A program made the translations under genes and the position numbers. The notes beneath the pieces were generated by a model, which did not search any database, had not been told where the DNA came from, and worked only from the letters and a program-made list of their open reading frames with translations. From positions 1,054,001 to 1,118,000 of the forward strand of contig NZ_JQMO01000002.1 in NCBI RefSeq assembly GCF_000744785.1: 64,000 bases of DNA. Reading direction: 5' to 3'. Shown in pieces: positions 7,216 to 15,895 of the stretch (the stretch's first letter is position 1; each line of letters opens with the position of its first letter). This stretch comes from Kitasatospora azatica KCTC 9699. Its GTDB lineage: Bacteria; Actinomycetota; Actinomycetes; Streptomycetales; Streptomycetaceae.

Positions 7216-9654
7216 CTACCGGGGACTGTCGTGTCCGGCGCCGCCCGGCTCCGGCGGCAGCTCCTGCTCGGTCCAGATGGTCTTCCCCGACACCGTGTAC
7301 CGGCTCCCCCAGCGACTGGTCAGCTGCGCCACCAGGTAGAGCCCGCGCCCGCCCTCATCGGTCAACCGCGCCCGGCGCATCCGCGGCTGGGTGCTGCTGC
7401 CGTCGGACACCTCGCAGGTCAGCGCGTCGGCCCGGATCAGTCGCACCGTCACCGGGCCACCGGCGTACCGGATCGCGTTGGTGACCAGCTCGCTCAGCAC
7501 CAGTTCGGTGGTGAAGGCCAGCTCGGCCAAGCCCCAGGCGGCGAGCTGCGCGGTGGCGTCCTCGCGCACCTTGGCCACCGCGGCCGGGTCCGGTTCGACC
7601 GACCAGACGGCGGTGTCGGCGGCCGGCACCGTCTTGGTGCGGGCCAGCAGCAGCGTCACGTCGTCCTGCAGCCGGGTCGGCGGCAGGTCGGCCACCAACT
7701 GCTGCCCGGCCGCCCGCAGCGATCCCTGCCCGGCGCTCACCAGGGCCAGCCGGCGCAGCAGTTCGGCCATCCCCGCGTCGATGTCGCCCTCACCGCGCTC
7801 GATCAGCCCGTCGGTGTACAGGGCGAGCACGCTGCCCTCGGGCAGCTCGACCCGGACCGACTCGAACGGCAGGCCGCCGACGCCGAGCGGCGGCCCGGGT
7901 GCGACCGGCAGGAAGTCGGCGGTGCCGTCGGGGTAGGCGACGGCGGGCGGTGGATGTCCGGCGCTGGCCACCGTGCAGACCCGGGCGACCGGATCGTAGA
8001 CGGCGTACAGGCAGGTGCCGCCGAAGGTGCTCGGCTCGGGACGGCCCGGTCGGGCCGGCCGCGCCTTCGACGCGTACTCGGAGGCCGCGACCGAGGCACT
8101 GCCGGCGCCGAACTCCGCGTCCAGGTCGATGTCCGCGACCAGCGCCGACTCCACCAGCAGCTGCGCCACCAGGTCGTCCAGGTGCACCAGCAGTTCGTCT
8201 GGCTCCAGGTCCAGGTCGGCCAGGGTGCGTACGGCGGTGCGCAGCCGTCCCATGGTCGCGGAGGCGTGCAGCCCGTGGCCGGTGACATCGCCGACCACCA
8301 ACGCCACCCGGGCCGAGGAGAGCGGGATGACGTCGAACCAGTCGCCGCCGACCCCGCCGACGGTGTCGGTGGGCAGGTAGACGCTGGCAGTGGAGACGGC
8401 GGCGACCGAGCGCACGGCCGGCGGCAGCAGACTGCGCTGCAGGCCGATCGCGGCCCGGTGCTCGCGGGCGTAGCGGCGGGCGTTGTCCAGTCCGAGCGCG
8501 GCGCGGGCGCCGATCTCGCGCATCAGCGCCCGGTCCTCCTCCTCGTAGGTGTCCTTCCAGCGGTCGCGGCGGGCGGTGATCCGGCCGAGCAGCAGACCGC
8601 GGGCGTTCAGCGGGACGGTGATCGTCCAAGCCTCGGCCGGGTCCTCGGGTCCGGTGTCGCCGGCCGGGCCGACCAGCACCGGGTCCCCGGGGGCGGGCAC
8701 CGCCTCGGGCGGGCCGGCGACGGCGGTGCGGCGCAGCAGCAGGCGGCCGTCGGCGTCCGGAACCGGCTCGGCACCGGTGAAGACGGCGGCGGCGATCTCC
8801 ACCACGGCCACGTCGGCGAAGCCGTCGGCCAGCGCGTCCGCCAGGTGCTGGGCGTTCTCGGTGATCGAGAGGGTGTGGCCGGCGGCGGCGGTGACCTCGT
8901 GCAGCAGGGCCAGCCGGCGGCGGGCCCGGTACTGCTCGGTGATGTCGGTGAACAGCACCGTCGCGCCGATCACCGTGCCGTCGGCGGCCTGCAGTCGGAA
9001 GGCGGAGAGCGCCATCATCCGGCCGCTGCGCGGGTCGACCAGGGTGCGGGCCAGCTCCTCGGCCAGCACCAGCGGGCGGCCGGTCCGCAGCACCTCGCGC
9101 AGGTGGGACTCCAGGGCCTCGGCGTCCTGCGGCTGGAGGAAGTCGCCGAGCCGGCCGCCCGGCAGCGAGCTCGGCACGCCCGAGTAGGGCAGCAGGTGGG
9201 TGTTGGTGCGGACGATCCGCAGCTGCTCGTCGAAGACCGCCAGGCCGATCCGGTCCTGCAGGAAGAGCTCCCGGGTGAAGGCCTCGTCCTGGCGCCAGCG
9301 GTCGGCGGTGTCGGCTGGTGCGCCGAGCACCACGAAGCGGGCGGCGTGCCGGTTGCCGGGGGCCGCGCCGCGAAGCGTGAGGATTCTGACCTCCAGGTCG
9401 AGCGGGCTGTCGCCGCCGGTGCGCACGGTGGCCCGGCCGGCCCAACCGAGACCGGGTTCACCCTCGCCGTCGACGCCGCCCTCGGTCGGCTCGATCAGCA
9501 GCTCGCGCACCCGCCGACCGCGCAGCGTGCTCGCGGGGAGGGCGAGCAGCTGCTCGGCTGCGGCCGTGCAGTCCAGGATCCTGCCGCCGCCATCGACCAG
9601 CACCCCTGCCACGCCGTCGAGGAACGGGAAGCGGGAGTCGTCCAAATCGTCCAC
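7216..9654 (-). CDS. Multidomain PP2C phosphatase (PAS-PAS-GAF-SpoIIE-HATPase)
   Basis: 812-residue soluble signalling protein. Reading order: PAS about 10-110 (DGVAGVLVDGGGRILDCTAAAEQLL), second PAS about 125-245 (GLAVFDEQLRIVRTN and a FTDITEQYRARRRL end), GAF about 250-400, SpoIIE-type PP2C phosphatase about 420-650 (GGDWFDVIPL, VVGDVTGHGLHASATMGRLRTAVR, ALYTDGLIERG), and a C-terminal RsbW-like ATPase about 690-800 with N-box ELVLSELVTNAIRYAGG. Such proteins set anti-sigma/anti-anti-sigma switches in Streptomyces; having both phosphatase and kinase-like domains in one chain is typical of the group. GTG start. The target sigma pathway is not encoded nearby. Confidence 0.9.
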   Translation of the reverse strand: MDDLDDSRFPFLDGVAGVLVDGGGRILDCTAAAEQLLALPASTLRGRRVRELLIEPTEGGVDGEGEPGLGWAGRATVRTGGDSPLDLEVRILTLRGAAPGNRHAARFVVLGAPADTADRWRQDEAFTRELFLQDRIGLAVFDEQLRIVRTNTHLLPYSGVPSSLPGGRLGDFLQPQDAEALESHLREVLRTGRPLVLAEELARTLVDPRSGRMMALSAFRLQAADGTVIGATVLFTDITEQYRARRRLALLHEVTAAAGHTLSITENAQHLADALADGFADVAVVEIAAAVFTGAEPVPDADGRLLLRRTAVAGPPEAVPAPGDPVLVGPAGDTGPEDPAEAWTITVPLNARGLLLGRITARRDRWKDTYEEEDRALMREIGARAALGLDNARRYAREHRAAIGLQRSLLPPAVRSVAAVSTASVYLPTDTVGGVGGDWFDVIPLSSARVALVVGDVTGHGLHASATMGRLRTAVRTLADLDLEPDELLVHLDDLVAQLLVESALVADIDLDAEFGAGSASVAASEYASKARPARPGRPEPSTFGGTCLYAVYDPVARVCTVASAGHPPPAVAYPDGTADFLPVAPGPPLGVGGLPFESVRVELPEGSVLALYTDGLIERGEGDIDAGMAELLRRLALVSAGQGSLRAAGQQLVADLPPTRLQDDVTLLLARTKTVPAADTAVWSVEPDPAAVAKVREDATAQLAAWGLAELAFTTELVLSELVTNAIRYAGGPVTVRLIRADALTCEVSDGSSTQPRMRRARLTDEGGRGLYLVAQLTSRWGSRYTVSGKTIWTEQELPPEPGGAGHDSPR

Positions 9655-9769
9655 CTCGCCCGGTCATGCCCTGTCCTCATCCTGTACCGGGCGGCCGCCG
9701 TCGGCGGTGCGGCGCTCCGGGAGGGGGCGAAGTTCGGCCGACCTGATCCTTCGACCGGCCCGATCGCTC

Positions 9770-11413
9770 TCAGTGACCGCCCGCGTCCAGCAGCTCGACG
9801 TCCGCGATGTTGCGCTCGATCTCGGCGGCGGGCAGCGAGACGGCCAGCGCCCAGTAGTAGACGGCCAGCGAGAAGCCGGCGATCACCGCGATGTCCCACC
9901 AGAGCGGCAGGTTCCCGGTCGCGCCCTCGCCGAACTGGCCCTGCCAGGAGAGGACGCCCATTCCGGCCAGGTAGACCGGCAGCCACTGCCCGGCCCGGAA
10001 GTCCATCCGGGGCGCCCGGGGCAGCCCCTTGGACCTGGCGTAGGCGGCGTAGGAGCCGAGCAGCAGGTAGCCGATCAGGATCGAGGCGCCGAGCCGCCAC
10101 AGGGTGTCCCAGCCGGCCCAGTAGATCACCAGGTTGGCCACCACGAAGGCGATCGGCGAGATGATCTGACCGGCCGGCAGGTGGTAGGAGCGCTCCATGG
10201 CCGGGAAGCGCTTGCGCAGGACGCCGAAGGCGAGCGGCGCGCCCGCGTACATCAGCACCACGGCGGAGGTGATGAAGCTGACCAGCTTCTGCCAGCTGGG
10301 GAACGGCAGGAAGCAGAGCACCCCGGCCACCCAGGCGATCAGCAGGCCGAGCCAGGGCACCGCACGCCGGTCGGTGGCCTGCATCGACTCGGGTGCGTAG
10401 CCGTTGCGGCTCAGCCCGTAGGTGATCCGCGAGCTGGAGGTGACGTAGATCAGGCCGGTGCCCGCAGGCGAGATGATCGCGTCGATGTAGAGCACCGAGG
10501 CCAGCCAGCCCAGGCCGATCAGCGTGGCGAGGCCGGCGAAGGGGCCGCTGATTCCGGTGTACGTCAGCTGGTCCCAGCCGCCGGAGAAGGTGTTGGCCGG
10601 CAGTGCGCCGATGAACACCACCTGCAGCAGGATGTAGATCAGGCTGCCGATCAGCACCGAGCCGAGCACCGCACGCGGGATGTCCCGGCGCGGGTGGGTG
10701 CTCTCCCCGGCCCACTGGATGGCCTGCTCGAAGCCGAGCAGCGCGAAGATCACCCCGCTGGTGCTGATCGCCGCGAGCACGCCGCGGGCGCCGAACGGCG
10801 CGAAGCCCTGGCTGCTGAAGTTGGACCCGTGGAACTCCTTGATGCCGAAGACCAGGATGGTCAGCACCGGGACCGCGATCTTCCACCAGGTGGCCGCGTT
10901 GTTGGTGCGCGCCAGCCACCTGACTCCGAAGAAGTTGATCGCCACGAAGACCGCCAGCAGCGCGGCCGCGACGACGAAGCCGGAGGCGGTCAGCGTCTGG
11001 TCCTTGGCGTGGAGCAGCCCGTCGGCCCAGGTCCAGTGCTGGGCATAGCCGATCATCGCCTGCACCTCGATGGGCGCGATGGTGGCGGCCTGCAGCCAGG
11101 TGAACCAGCCGAAGGACATCCCCGCGAAGCCGCCGAAGGCGTAGTGCGGGTAGCGGGCGGTGCCGCCGGCCACCGGGAAGAGGCCGCCCAGCTCGGCGTG
11201 CACCAGGGCGAGCAGCACGATGGCGACCGTGCCGATGCCCCAGGAGAGCAGGGCCGCCGGGCCGGCCGCCTTGGCGGCCTTCTCGGCGCCGAAGAGCCAG
11301 CCGGAGCCGATGATCGCGCCGACCGAGGCGAACAGCAGACCGACCAGGCCGACCTCCCGCCGCAGCGCGTGCTTCGGGGAGCTGCGTTGGGTCCCGGCAG
11401 CGGGTGACGCCAT
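9770..11413 (-). CDS. APC-superfamily amino-acid permease (copy 1)
   Basis: 547-residue integral membrane transporter with about 12 predicted helices. It opens with REVGLVGLLFASVGAIIGSGWLFGAEKAAK, the APC glycine-rich first helix (GSGWLFG), followed by ELGGLFPVAGGTARYPHYAFG, a proline-kinked second segment. A hydrophilic tail ends in AAEIERNIADVELLDAGGH. The likely role is import of an amino acid or amine; substrate unknown. The ATG at 11413 has GAGAGAGG 8 nt upstream and was preferred over ATG 11431. A very similar paralogue lies at 54387-56024. A large divergent upstream region separates it from the rpf gene. Confidence 0.88.
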   Translation of the reverse strand: MASPAAGTQRSSPKHALRREVGLVGLLFASVGAIIGSGWLFGAEKAAKAAGPAALLSWGIGTVAIVLLALVHAELGGLFPVAGGTARYPHYAFGGFAGMSFGWFTWLQAATIAPIEVQAMIGYAQHWTWADGLLHAKDQTLTASGFVVAAALLAVFVAINFFGVRWLARTNNAATWWKIAVPVLTILVFGIKEFHGSNFSSQGFAPFGARGVLAAISTSGVIFALLGFEQAIQWAGESTHPRRDIPRAVLGSVLIGSLIYILLQVVFIGALPANTFSGGWDQLTYTGISGPFAGLATLIGLGWLASVLYIDAIISPAGTGLIYVTSSSRITYGLSRNGYAPESMQATDRRAVPWLGLLIAWVAGVLCFLPFPSWQKLVSFITSAVVLMYAGAPLAFGVLRKRFPAMERSYHLPAGQIISPIAFVVANLVIYWAGWDTLWRLGASILIGYLLLGSYAAYARSKGLPRAPRMDFRAGQWLPVYLAGMGVLSWQGQFGEGATGNLPLWWDIAVIAGFSLAVYYWALAVSLPAAEIERNIADVELLDAGGH

Positions 11414-11536
11414 GGCTGCGGCCTCTCTCATGAACGAACAGGGCTTGTCCGACGCTGCCTCAGCTCACGCGGCCCGCGCACGCCGCGCGCCGGTGGCGGT
11501 CACCCGTGATCAGCCGTCCGGCGCAATAGTCCGACT

Positions 11537-11600
11537 CCCCGTCGACTCCCCGTCGGCTCCCCGTCGGCTCCCCGCCGACTCCCGGCCGACTCCCGACCGT
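11537..11600. repeat. Degenerate 10-bp tandem repeat
   Basis: Six or so copies of a unit close to GTCGGCTCCC, with variants GTCGACTCCC and GCCGACTCCC, lie between the permease start and the rpf leader. The first part of this 520-bp gap (11414-11780) holds no convincing gene; the array and the downstream riboswitch are the visible structure. Confidence 0.7.
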
Positions 11601-11780
11601 GTCCCAATCAGTCCGTAGTCGTAGGACCAGCGAGGCTTCTGTGATTCTGGCGTGACGTGTGCGATGCGGGGTTGTTATCGAGGTGATGATCCGTCTAGTC
11701 TCCCTGCAACCCGCCACAGCGGGCACCCGAACGCGGTACGCCGAGTCCTGCCCACCGCGCTTTCCGGGACCACGACGACA

Positions 11781-11915
11781 CCTCTGGGCAGGGGCGGGGG
11801 ACCCAGGTTCAGTGCCGTCTCCCACGGCTTGGGGTGAAGCCGCCCGCCGGATCCGATCCGCGCGGGTGGCCGGGCCAACCTCCCGGTCCGAACCCGACAG
11901 CTCACCTCGCAGGCG
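11781..11915 (+). promoter_or_regulatory. ydaO/yuaA (c-di-AMP) riboswitch, rpf leader
   Basis: The leader of the rpf gene contains the conserved blocks of the c-di-AMP-sensing ydaO riboswitch: GGGGGACCCAGGTTC at 11796-11810, GCTTGGGGTGAAGCCG at 11827-11842, GGCCAACC at 11873-11880, then CCGAACCCGACAGCTCACCT and CGCAGGC ending at about 11914. The start of the gene follows 19 nt later. Established knowledge: rpfA of Streptomyces is controlled by this class, where c-di-AMP binding lowers transcript read-through. Boundaries are approximate because no covariance scan could be run. Confidence 0.88.
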
Positions 11916-11933
11916 TGCGGAGAGGGACGTTCC

Positions 11934-12877
11934 ATGGTGTTTTCCGGTTCCGGCCGCCACCGCCGCCCGACCCAGACCGACCGCGCCGTGGCCGCCGCCA
12001 CCGTGGCGGGCGCGGGCCTGGCCCTGCCGCTGCTGACCGCGACCGGCGCCCACGCCACGCCGAGCACCACCTGGGACGCGGTCGCCCAGTGCGAGACCGC
12101 GGGCAACTGGGTCGCCAACACCGGCAACGGCTTCTACGGCGGGCTGCACCTGACCGCGCGGGACTGGGTCGCCTACGGCGGCGACGAGTACGCCGCCGAT
12201 CCCTCGCACGCCACCAGGGACCAGCAGATAGCCATCGCGGAGAAGCTGCTCGCCGACCGCGGGCCGAGCGCCTGGCCGGGCTGCGAGTCGGTGTCCGGAC
12301 TGGCCCAGGCGACCACCACGCCGACACCGGCGCCAAGCGCGCCGACGTCGACCACGCCCGGCAAGCCGGATAAGTCCGACAAGCCCGACAAGCCGACGTC
12401 CGGGCCGTCGACGCCGACCGCCCCCACCGACGCGCCGCCGGCCACCCCGCCGACGCCCACCGCCCCGACCGCCGGCACGCCGAGCGCACCGGCGACCACG
12501 GCCACTCCGGCGCCCGCGTCCTCCGCTCCCGGCACGCCCGCCACCAGCACTCCCCGGCGGACCAGCCCCCCGCGCCAGCCCCCACCACGCCCAGCGCTAC
12601 GCCGACCACTCCGGCGCAGCCGCAGCCCGGCACACCGGCGCCCGGTTCCGTGCCCGCTCAGCCCCAGCCCGCCCCGATGCCCGCGCCCGCACCGCAGCCC
12701 GGCTCGCAGCCCGCCCCCGTCGGCGGCCCCTACACCGTGCAGAGCGGCGACACCCTCTACGGCATCGCCACCAGCCACCACCTCGACGGCTGGACCCAGC
12801 TCTACCAGGACAACCTCGGCGTGGTCGGCGGCAACCCCGACCTGATCTTCCCCGGCCAGCAGCTCCAGCTCCCCTGA
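11934..12877 (+). pseudogene. Rpf-like resuscitation-promoting factor with LysM, apparent frameshift
   Basis: Secreted muralytic enzyme of the RpfA type, cleaving peptidoglycan during spore germination and growth. The signal region (residues about 1-42, ending near THA) is followed by the transglycosylase-like Rpf domain at about 43-118: WDAVAQCETAGNW with the catalytic Glu, and NTGNGFYGGLHLTARDW. A long Pro/Thr/Ala linker comes next, then in a different frame a LysM domain (YTVQSGDTLYGIA, NLGVVGGNPDLIFPGQQLQL). The switch needs one extra nucleotide, most simply in the C6 run at about 12566-12571 of the linker. As written, the first frame runs to 12845 with an Arg/Pro tail and loses LysM. RBS and riboswitch are intact. 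It could be a sequencing error or a real disruption. Confidence 0.85.
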
Positions 12878-12893
12878 GCCGGGGCGCCCCGGC
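12878..12893. terminator. Palindromic hairpin after rpf
   Basis: A perfect 16-bp GC palindrome follows directly after the LysM frame's stop codon, a plausible terminator for the rpf transcript. No T-run follows. Confidence 0.5.
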
Positions 12894-12925
12894 GTCCGTC
12901 GGAATCGGCCCGTCAGAATAGGGCC

Positions 12926-13357
12926 ATGTCCCGACGAACCACCCGCCCCGCCAAGAAGCCCGCCGCCACCCGCACGAGCGACTGCCCGTGCGGCCTGCCG
13001 GCGAGCTACGACGACTGCTGCGGCCGACTGCACCGCGGTCTCGCCCAGGCGAGCACCGCCGAGCAGCTGATGCGCTCGCGCTACTCGGCCTTCGTCGTCC
13101 AGGACGTCGGCTACCTGCTGAGCAGCTGGCACCCGGACACCCGGCCGAGCGCGCTGGATCTCGCGCCGGAGCTGCGCTGGGAGCGCCTGGAGATCCTCGG
13201 GGGCACGGACGGCGGCCCGTTCCACACCTCGGGCACCGTCGAGTTCCGCGCCTACTACCGTGAGGGCCGCAGCTCGGGGACGATGCGCGAGAACAGCCGT
13301 TTCGTCCGCCACGAGGGTGCCTGGGTGTACCTGGACGGCGAGGTCGAGGCGGACTGA
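12926..13357 (+). CDS. YchJ/UPF0225-family SEC-C-like protein
   Basis: 143-residue protein of the YchJ family. The N-terminal knuckle CPCGLPASYDDCC is the SEC-C-like zinc-binding signature, followed by STAEQLMRSRYSAFVV, which is conserved in the family, and a C-terminal NTF2-like beta sheet (VEFRAYYREGR, SRFVRHEGAWVYLDGE). The cellular function is unknown; the small nuclease-like or nucleic-acid association proposed for SEC-C proteins is only an inference here. It sits alone 48 bp beyond the rpf stop and 25 bp upstream of a NUDIX gene, possibly co-transcribed with the latter. Confidence 0.85.
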   Translation: MSRRTTRPAKKPAATRTSDCPCGLPASYDDCCGRLHRGLAQASTAEQLMRSRYSAFVVQDVGYLLSSWHPDTRPSALDLAPELRWERLEILGGTDGGPFHTSGTVEFRAYYREGRSSGTMRENSRFVRHEGAWVYLDGEVEAD

Positions 13358-13382
13358 GCCCCGCACCGCCCCGAGGAGTCCG

Positions 13383-14009
13383 ATGACCGACGTCCACCCG
13401 CCCGCCGTCCTGCCGGCCGAACTCCAGCCCGCCGCCCCACCGACCGAACTCCCGTTGGCCGAGCTTTCGTTGGCCGAGCTGCCGTTGGCCGAGCTGCCGT
13501 TGGCCGAGCTGCCGTTGGCCGACTACCTGCGCACCCTGCCGCACGGAATCCTCTTCGGCGCCGTCCACTTCACCGACCCGGACGGCCACCCGCTGCTGCT
13601 GAAGTCCGTCTACGACCCCGAGGTCTGGCAGTTCGCCGGCGGCAACATGGAGTTCGGCAGCGATCCGTGGGACTGCGCCCGGCGCGAGGTGTGGGAGGAG
13701 ACCGGCCTGACGCTGCCTCAGCACCCGGTCCCGCCGTTGCTCGCGCTGCTCTTCGTCGCGGCCTCGGGCGACTGGCCGTTCAAGATCGGTGTGGTCTTCG
13801 ACGGCGGCACCCTCTCCCACGCCCAACTCGCCGGCCTGGTGCTGGATCCCGCCGAGCACTCGGAGTACTCGGTCCGCTCGCTCGCCGACTGGCGCCAGGA
13901 GCTGCGACCGAGCCGGCTGGCCCTGCTGGAGGCGGCGGTCGAGGCCCGCCGGACCGGCCGCTCGGCCTACCTGCAGCTGCCGCTTCCCGCACCCGCCCAT
14001 GAGACCTGA
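13383..14009 (+). CDS. NUDIX hydrolase with N-terminal Leu-Pro-Leu-Ala-Glu repeat
   Basis: 208-residue protein. Residues about 45-190 form a NUDIX domain with HGILFGAVHFTDPDGHPLLLK, AGGNMEFGSDPWDCARREVWEETGL and a C-terminal helical end. The NUDIX box reads G-N-M-E-F-G-S then REVWEETGL: the helix glutamates are present, but the first conserved Glu position holds Ser, so activity may differ. Residues 24-46 are a low-complexity repeat of LPLAE-type pentamers coded by a 15-bp tandem array. ATG has GAGGAG upstream. Substrate (nucleotide diphosphate derivative) unknown. Confidence 0.78.
   Translation: MTDVHPPAVLPAELQPAAPPTELPLAELSLAELPLAELPLAELPLADYLRTLPHGILFGAVHFTDPDGHPLLLKSVYDPEVWQFAGGNMEFGSDPWDCARREVWEETGLTLPQHPVPPLLALLFVAASGDWPFKIGVVFDGGTLSHAQLAGLVLDPAEHSEYSVRSLADWRQELRPSRLALLEAAVEARRTGRSAYLQLPLPAPAHET
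13452..13522 (+). repeat. 15-bp coding tandem repeat in the NUDIX gene
   Basis: Four to five 15-bp units (CCGTTGGCCGAGCTG type, one with T at the first position) encode PLAEL pentamers in frame. Unit length divisible by three keeps the frame whatever the copy number. Confidence 0.9.
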
Positions 14010-14097
14010 ACCGCCGGCGCACCGAGCTACCGAGCTACTACCCGATCATCCCGATAATCGCTGTCCCGATTCCGGACGGCCCGTTAGCTTGACCCCC

Positions 14098-14982
14098 ATG
14101 GACCTCACCGCCCCCGCCGACACCGCTCGCCTGGACCGCAAGGCGGTGGCCGCAGCGACGATCGCGGTCCTGCTCTGGGCCTCGGCCTTCGTCGGAATCC
14201 GCACGGCCGCCGCCCACTTCGGCCCCGGACCGCTCGCGCTGGGCCGGTTGGCGGTGGGCTCGGTGGCCCTGCTGGCGACCTGGGCGGTGCGCCGCGAGCC
14301 GCTGCCGCCGCGAGCGGCCTGGCCCGGCATCGCCGTCTCCGGCCTGCTCTGGTTCGCGCTGTACATGGTGGCGCTCAACTGGGGCGAGCAGAAGGTCGAC
14401 GCAGGCACCGCCGCGATGGTGGTCAACCTCGGCCCGGTGCTGATCGCGCTGCTCGGCGGACTCCTGCTCCGCGAGGGGTTCCCGCGACAGCTGATGATCG
14501 CGGTCGCCGTCTCGTTCACCGGCGCCGTGGTGGTGGGACTGTCCCGCGCCGGCGGCTCCTCCTCGCTCCTCGGGGTGCTGCTCTGCCTGCTTGCCGCGCT
14601 GCTCTACGCGGCCGGCGTGGTGGCCCAGAAGCCCGCGCTGCGCCATGCCGGCGCGCTGCAGGTGACGGCCTTCGGCTGCCTGCTCGGGACGGTCGCCTGC
14701 CTGCCGTTCAGCGGGCAGTTGGTCTCCCAGCTCGCGCACGCCCCGCTCTCGGCCACCCTGGACCTGGTCTACCTGGGCCTGTTCCCCACCGCACTCGCCT
14801 TCAGCGCCTGGGCCTACGCCCTGTCCCGCACCACCGCCGGACGGATGGGCGCCACCACCTACGCCGTGCCTGCCCTGGTGGTGTTGATGTCCTGGGCGAT
14901 ACTCGGCGAGGTGCCGGCACTGCTGAGCCTGGTCGGCGGTGGGCTCTGCCTGACCGGCGTCGCGCTCTCCCGCCGTCGCTGA
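14098..14982 (+). CDS. EamA/DMT-superfamily transporter
   Basis: 294-residue membrane protein with about ten helices in two EamA repeats: AAATIAVLLWASAFVGIR at residue 16 onward with the WASAFVGIR drug/metabolite-transporter signature, and a second half with LLCLLAALLYAAGVVAQKPAL. It ends in a positively charged SRRR. Such proteins export metabolites or amino acids. The stop codon TGA is the first triplet of a 14-bp perfect duplication (14980-15007). It is co-directional with, and 43 bp from, the phosphomutase-like gene. Substrate unknown. Confidence 0.87.
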   Translation: MDLTAPADTARLDRKAVAAATIAVLLWASAFVGIRTAAAHFGPGPLALGRLAVGSVALLATWAVRREPLPPRAAWPGIAVSGLLWFALYMVALNWGEQKVDAGTAAMVVNLGPVLIALLGGLLLREGFPRQLMIAVAVSFTGAVVVGLSRAGGSSSLLGVLLCLLAALLYAAGVVAQKPALRHAGALQVTAFGCLLGTVACLPFSGQLVSQLAHAPLSATLDLVYLGLFPTALAFSAWAYALSRTTAGRMGATTYAVPALVVLMSWAILGEVPALLSLVGGGLCLTGVALSRRR

Positions 14983-15007
14983 CCCTCCGCCACTGACCCT
15001 CCGCCAC
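14980..15007 (+). repeat. 14-bp perfect tandem duplication beginning at a stop codon
   Basis: Two identical copies of TGACCCTCCGCCAC. The first TGA is the EamA transporter stop codon. The array ends 18 nt before the next gene's GTG start. Confidence 0.9.
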
Positions 15008-15025
15008 TTCCCAAAGGACGCCCCC

Positions 15026-15874
15026 GTGCAGCTGACCATCGAGGACCAGCGCCGCCGCGCGCTCGCCTTCCGCGACCTCCACACCGGGCCCGGCGCCTTC
15101 GTCATCCCCAACGCCTGGGACGCCGGGACGGCGCGGCTGCTGACCGGGCTCGGCTTCCCCGCGCTGGCCAGCACCAGCGCCGGACTGGCCTTCGCGCTGG
15201 GCCGGGCCGACGGGGCCAACCTGGTCGACCGGGAGCAGACGCTGGCCAACGCGCGCTCGATCGTGGCGGCCACCCATCTGCCGGTCTCGGCCGACCTGGA
15301 GAGCGGCTTCGGCCCGGCCCCCGAGGACGTCGCCGAGACGATCCGGGCGGCGGCCGCCGCCGGACTGGCCGGCGGCTCGATCGAGGACGCGACGGGCGAC
15401 GCCGCGGCGCCGATCCACTCGTTCGAGGCGGCCGTCGAGCGGGTCCGGGCAGCGGTCGAGGCGGCCCGCGGGCTGGACGTCCCGTTCACGGTGACCGCCC
15501 GCGCCGAGAACTACCTCTACGGGCGCGAGGACCTGGCCGACACGATCCGGCGGCTGCAGGCCTACGAGCTGGTCGGCGCCGACGTGCTCTTCGCACCCGG
15601 CCTGCCGGACGCCGAGTCGATCCGGGCGGTCTGCGCCGCGGTCTCCGCTCCGGTCAACGTCCTCGCCGCCGGGGCCGCCCAGCAGCTGACCGTCCCGCAG
15701 CTCACCGACCTGGGCGTGCGCCGGATCAGCCTCGGCTCCGGCCTGTCCCGGATCGCCCTGGCCGCCACCGTGCACGCCGCCCGCGACATCCAGCACACCG
15801 GCACCTTCGCCGCACTGGCCGACGCCCTGCCCTATCCCACCACCAACGCCCTGATGTCCCCGCCGGCGGTCTAG
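15026..15874 (+). CDS. Isocitrate lyase/PEP mutase-superfamily protein
   Basis: 282-residue protein of the ICL/phosphoenolpyruvate-mutase superfamily (2-methylisocitrate-lyase-like group). Visible signatures: GPGAFVIPNAWDAGTARLL at residues 17-35, LPVSADLESGFG around residue 90 in place of the ICL KKCGH loop, and SIEDATGD with the acidic metal site. The catalytic KKCGH of true isocitrate lyases is absent, so oxaloacetate/phosphonate-type C-C or P-C lyase chemistry on a small dicarboxylate is the expectation. GTG start with a modest AAAGGA upstream. The physiological substrate is unknown. Confidence 0.82.
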   Translation: MQLTIEDQRRRALAFRDLHTGPGAFVIPNAWDAGTARLLTGLGFPALASTSAGLAFALGRADGANLVDREQTLANARSIVAATHLPVSADLESGFGPAPEDVAETIRAAAAAGLAGGSIEDATGDAAAPIHSFEAAVERVRAAVEAARGLDVPFTVTARAENYLYGREDLADTIRRLQAYELVGADVLFAPGLPDAESIRAVCAAVSAPVNVLAAGAAQQLTVPQLTDLGVRRISLGSGLSRIALAATVHAARDIQHTGTFAALADALPYPTTNALMSPPAV

Positions 15875-15895
15875 GCTTGCCCTAGTGTTGACGAC

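Noticed and set aside
7094..7339. Small forward frame in the 7.1 kb gap
   Set aside because: Overlaps the 3' end of the phosphatase on the other strand and shows no recognisable protein.
6466..10164. Very long forward open frame of over 1200 codons across the phosphatase and permease region
   Set aside because: Antisense shadow of two well-supported minus-strand genes; its translation is Arg/Pro/Gly-rich with no domain.
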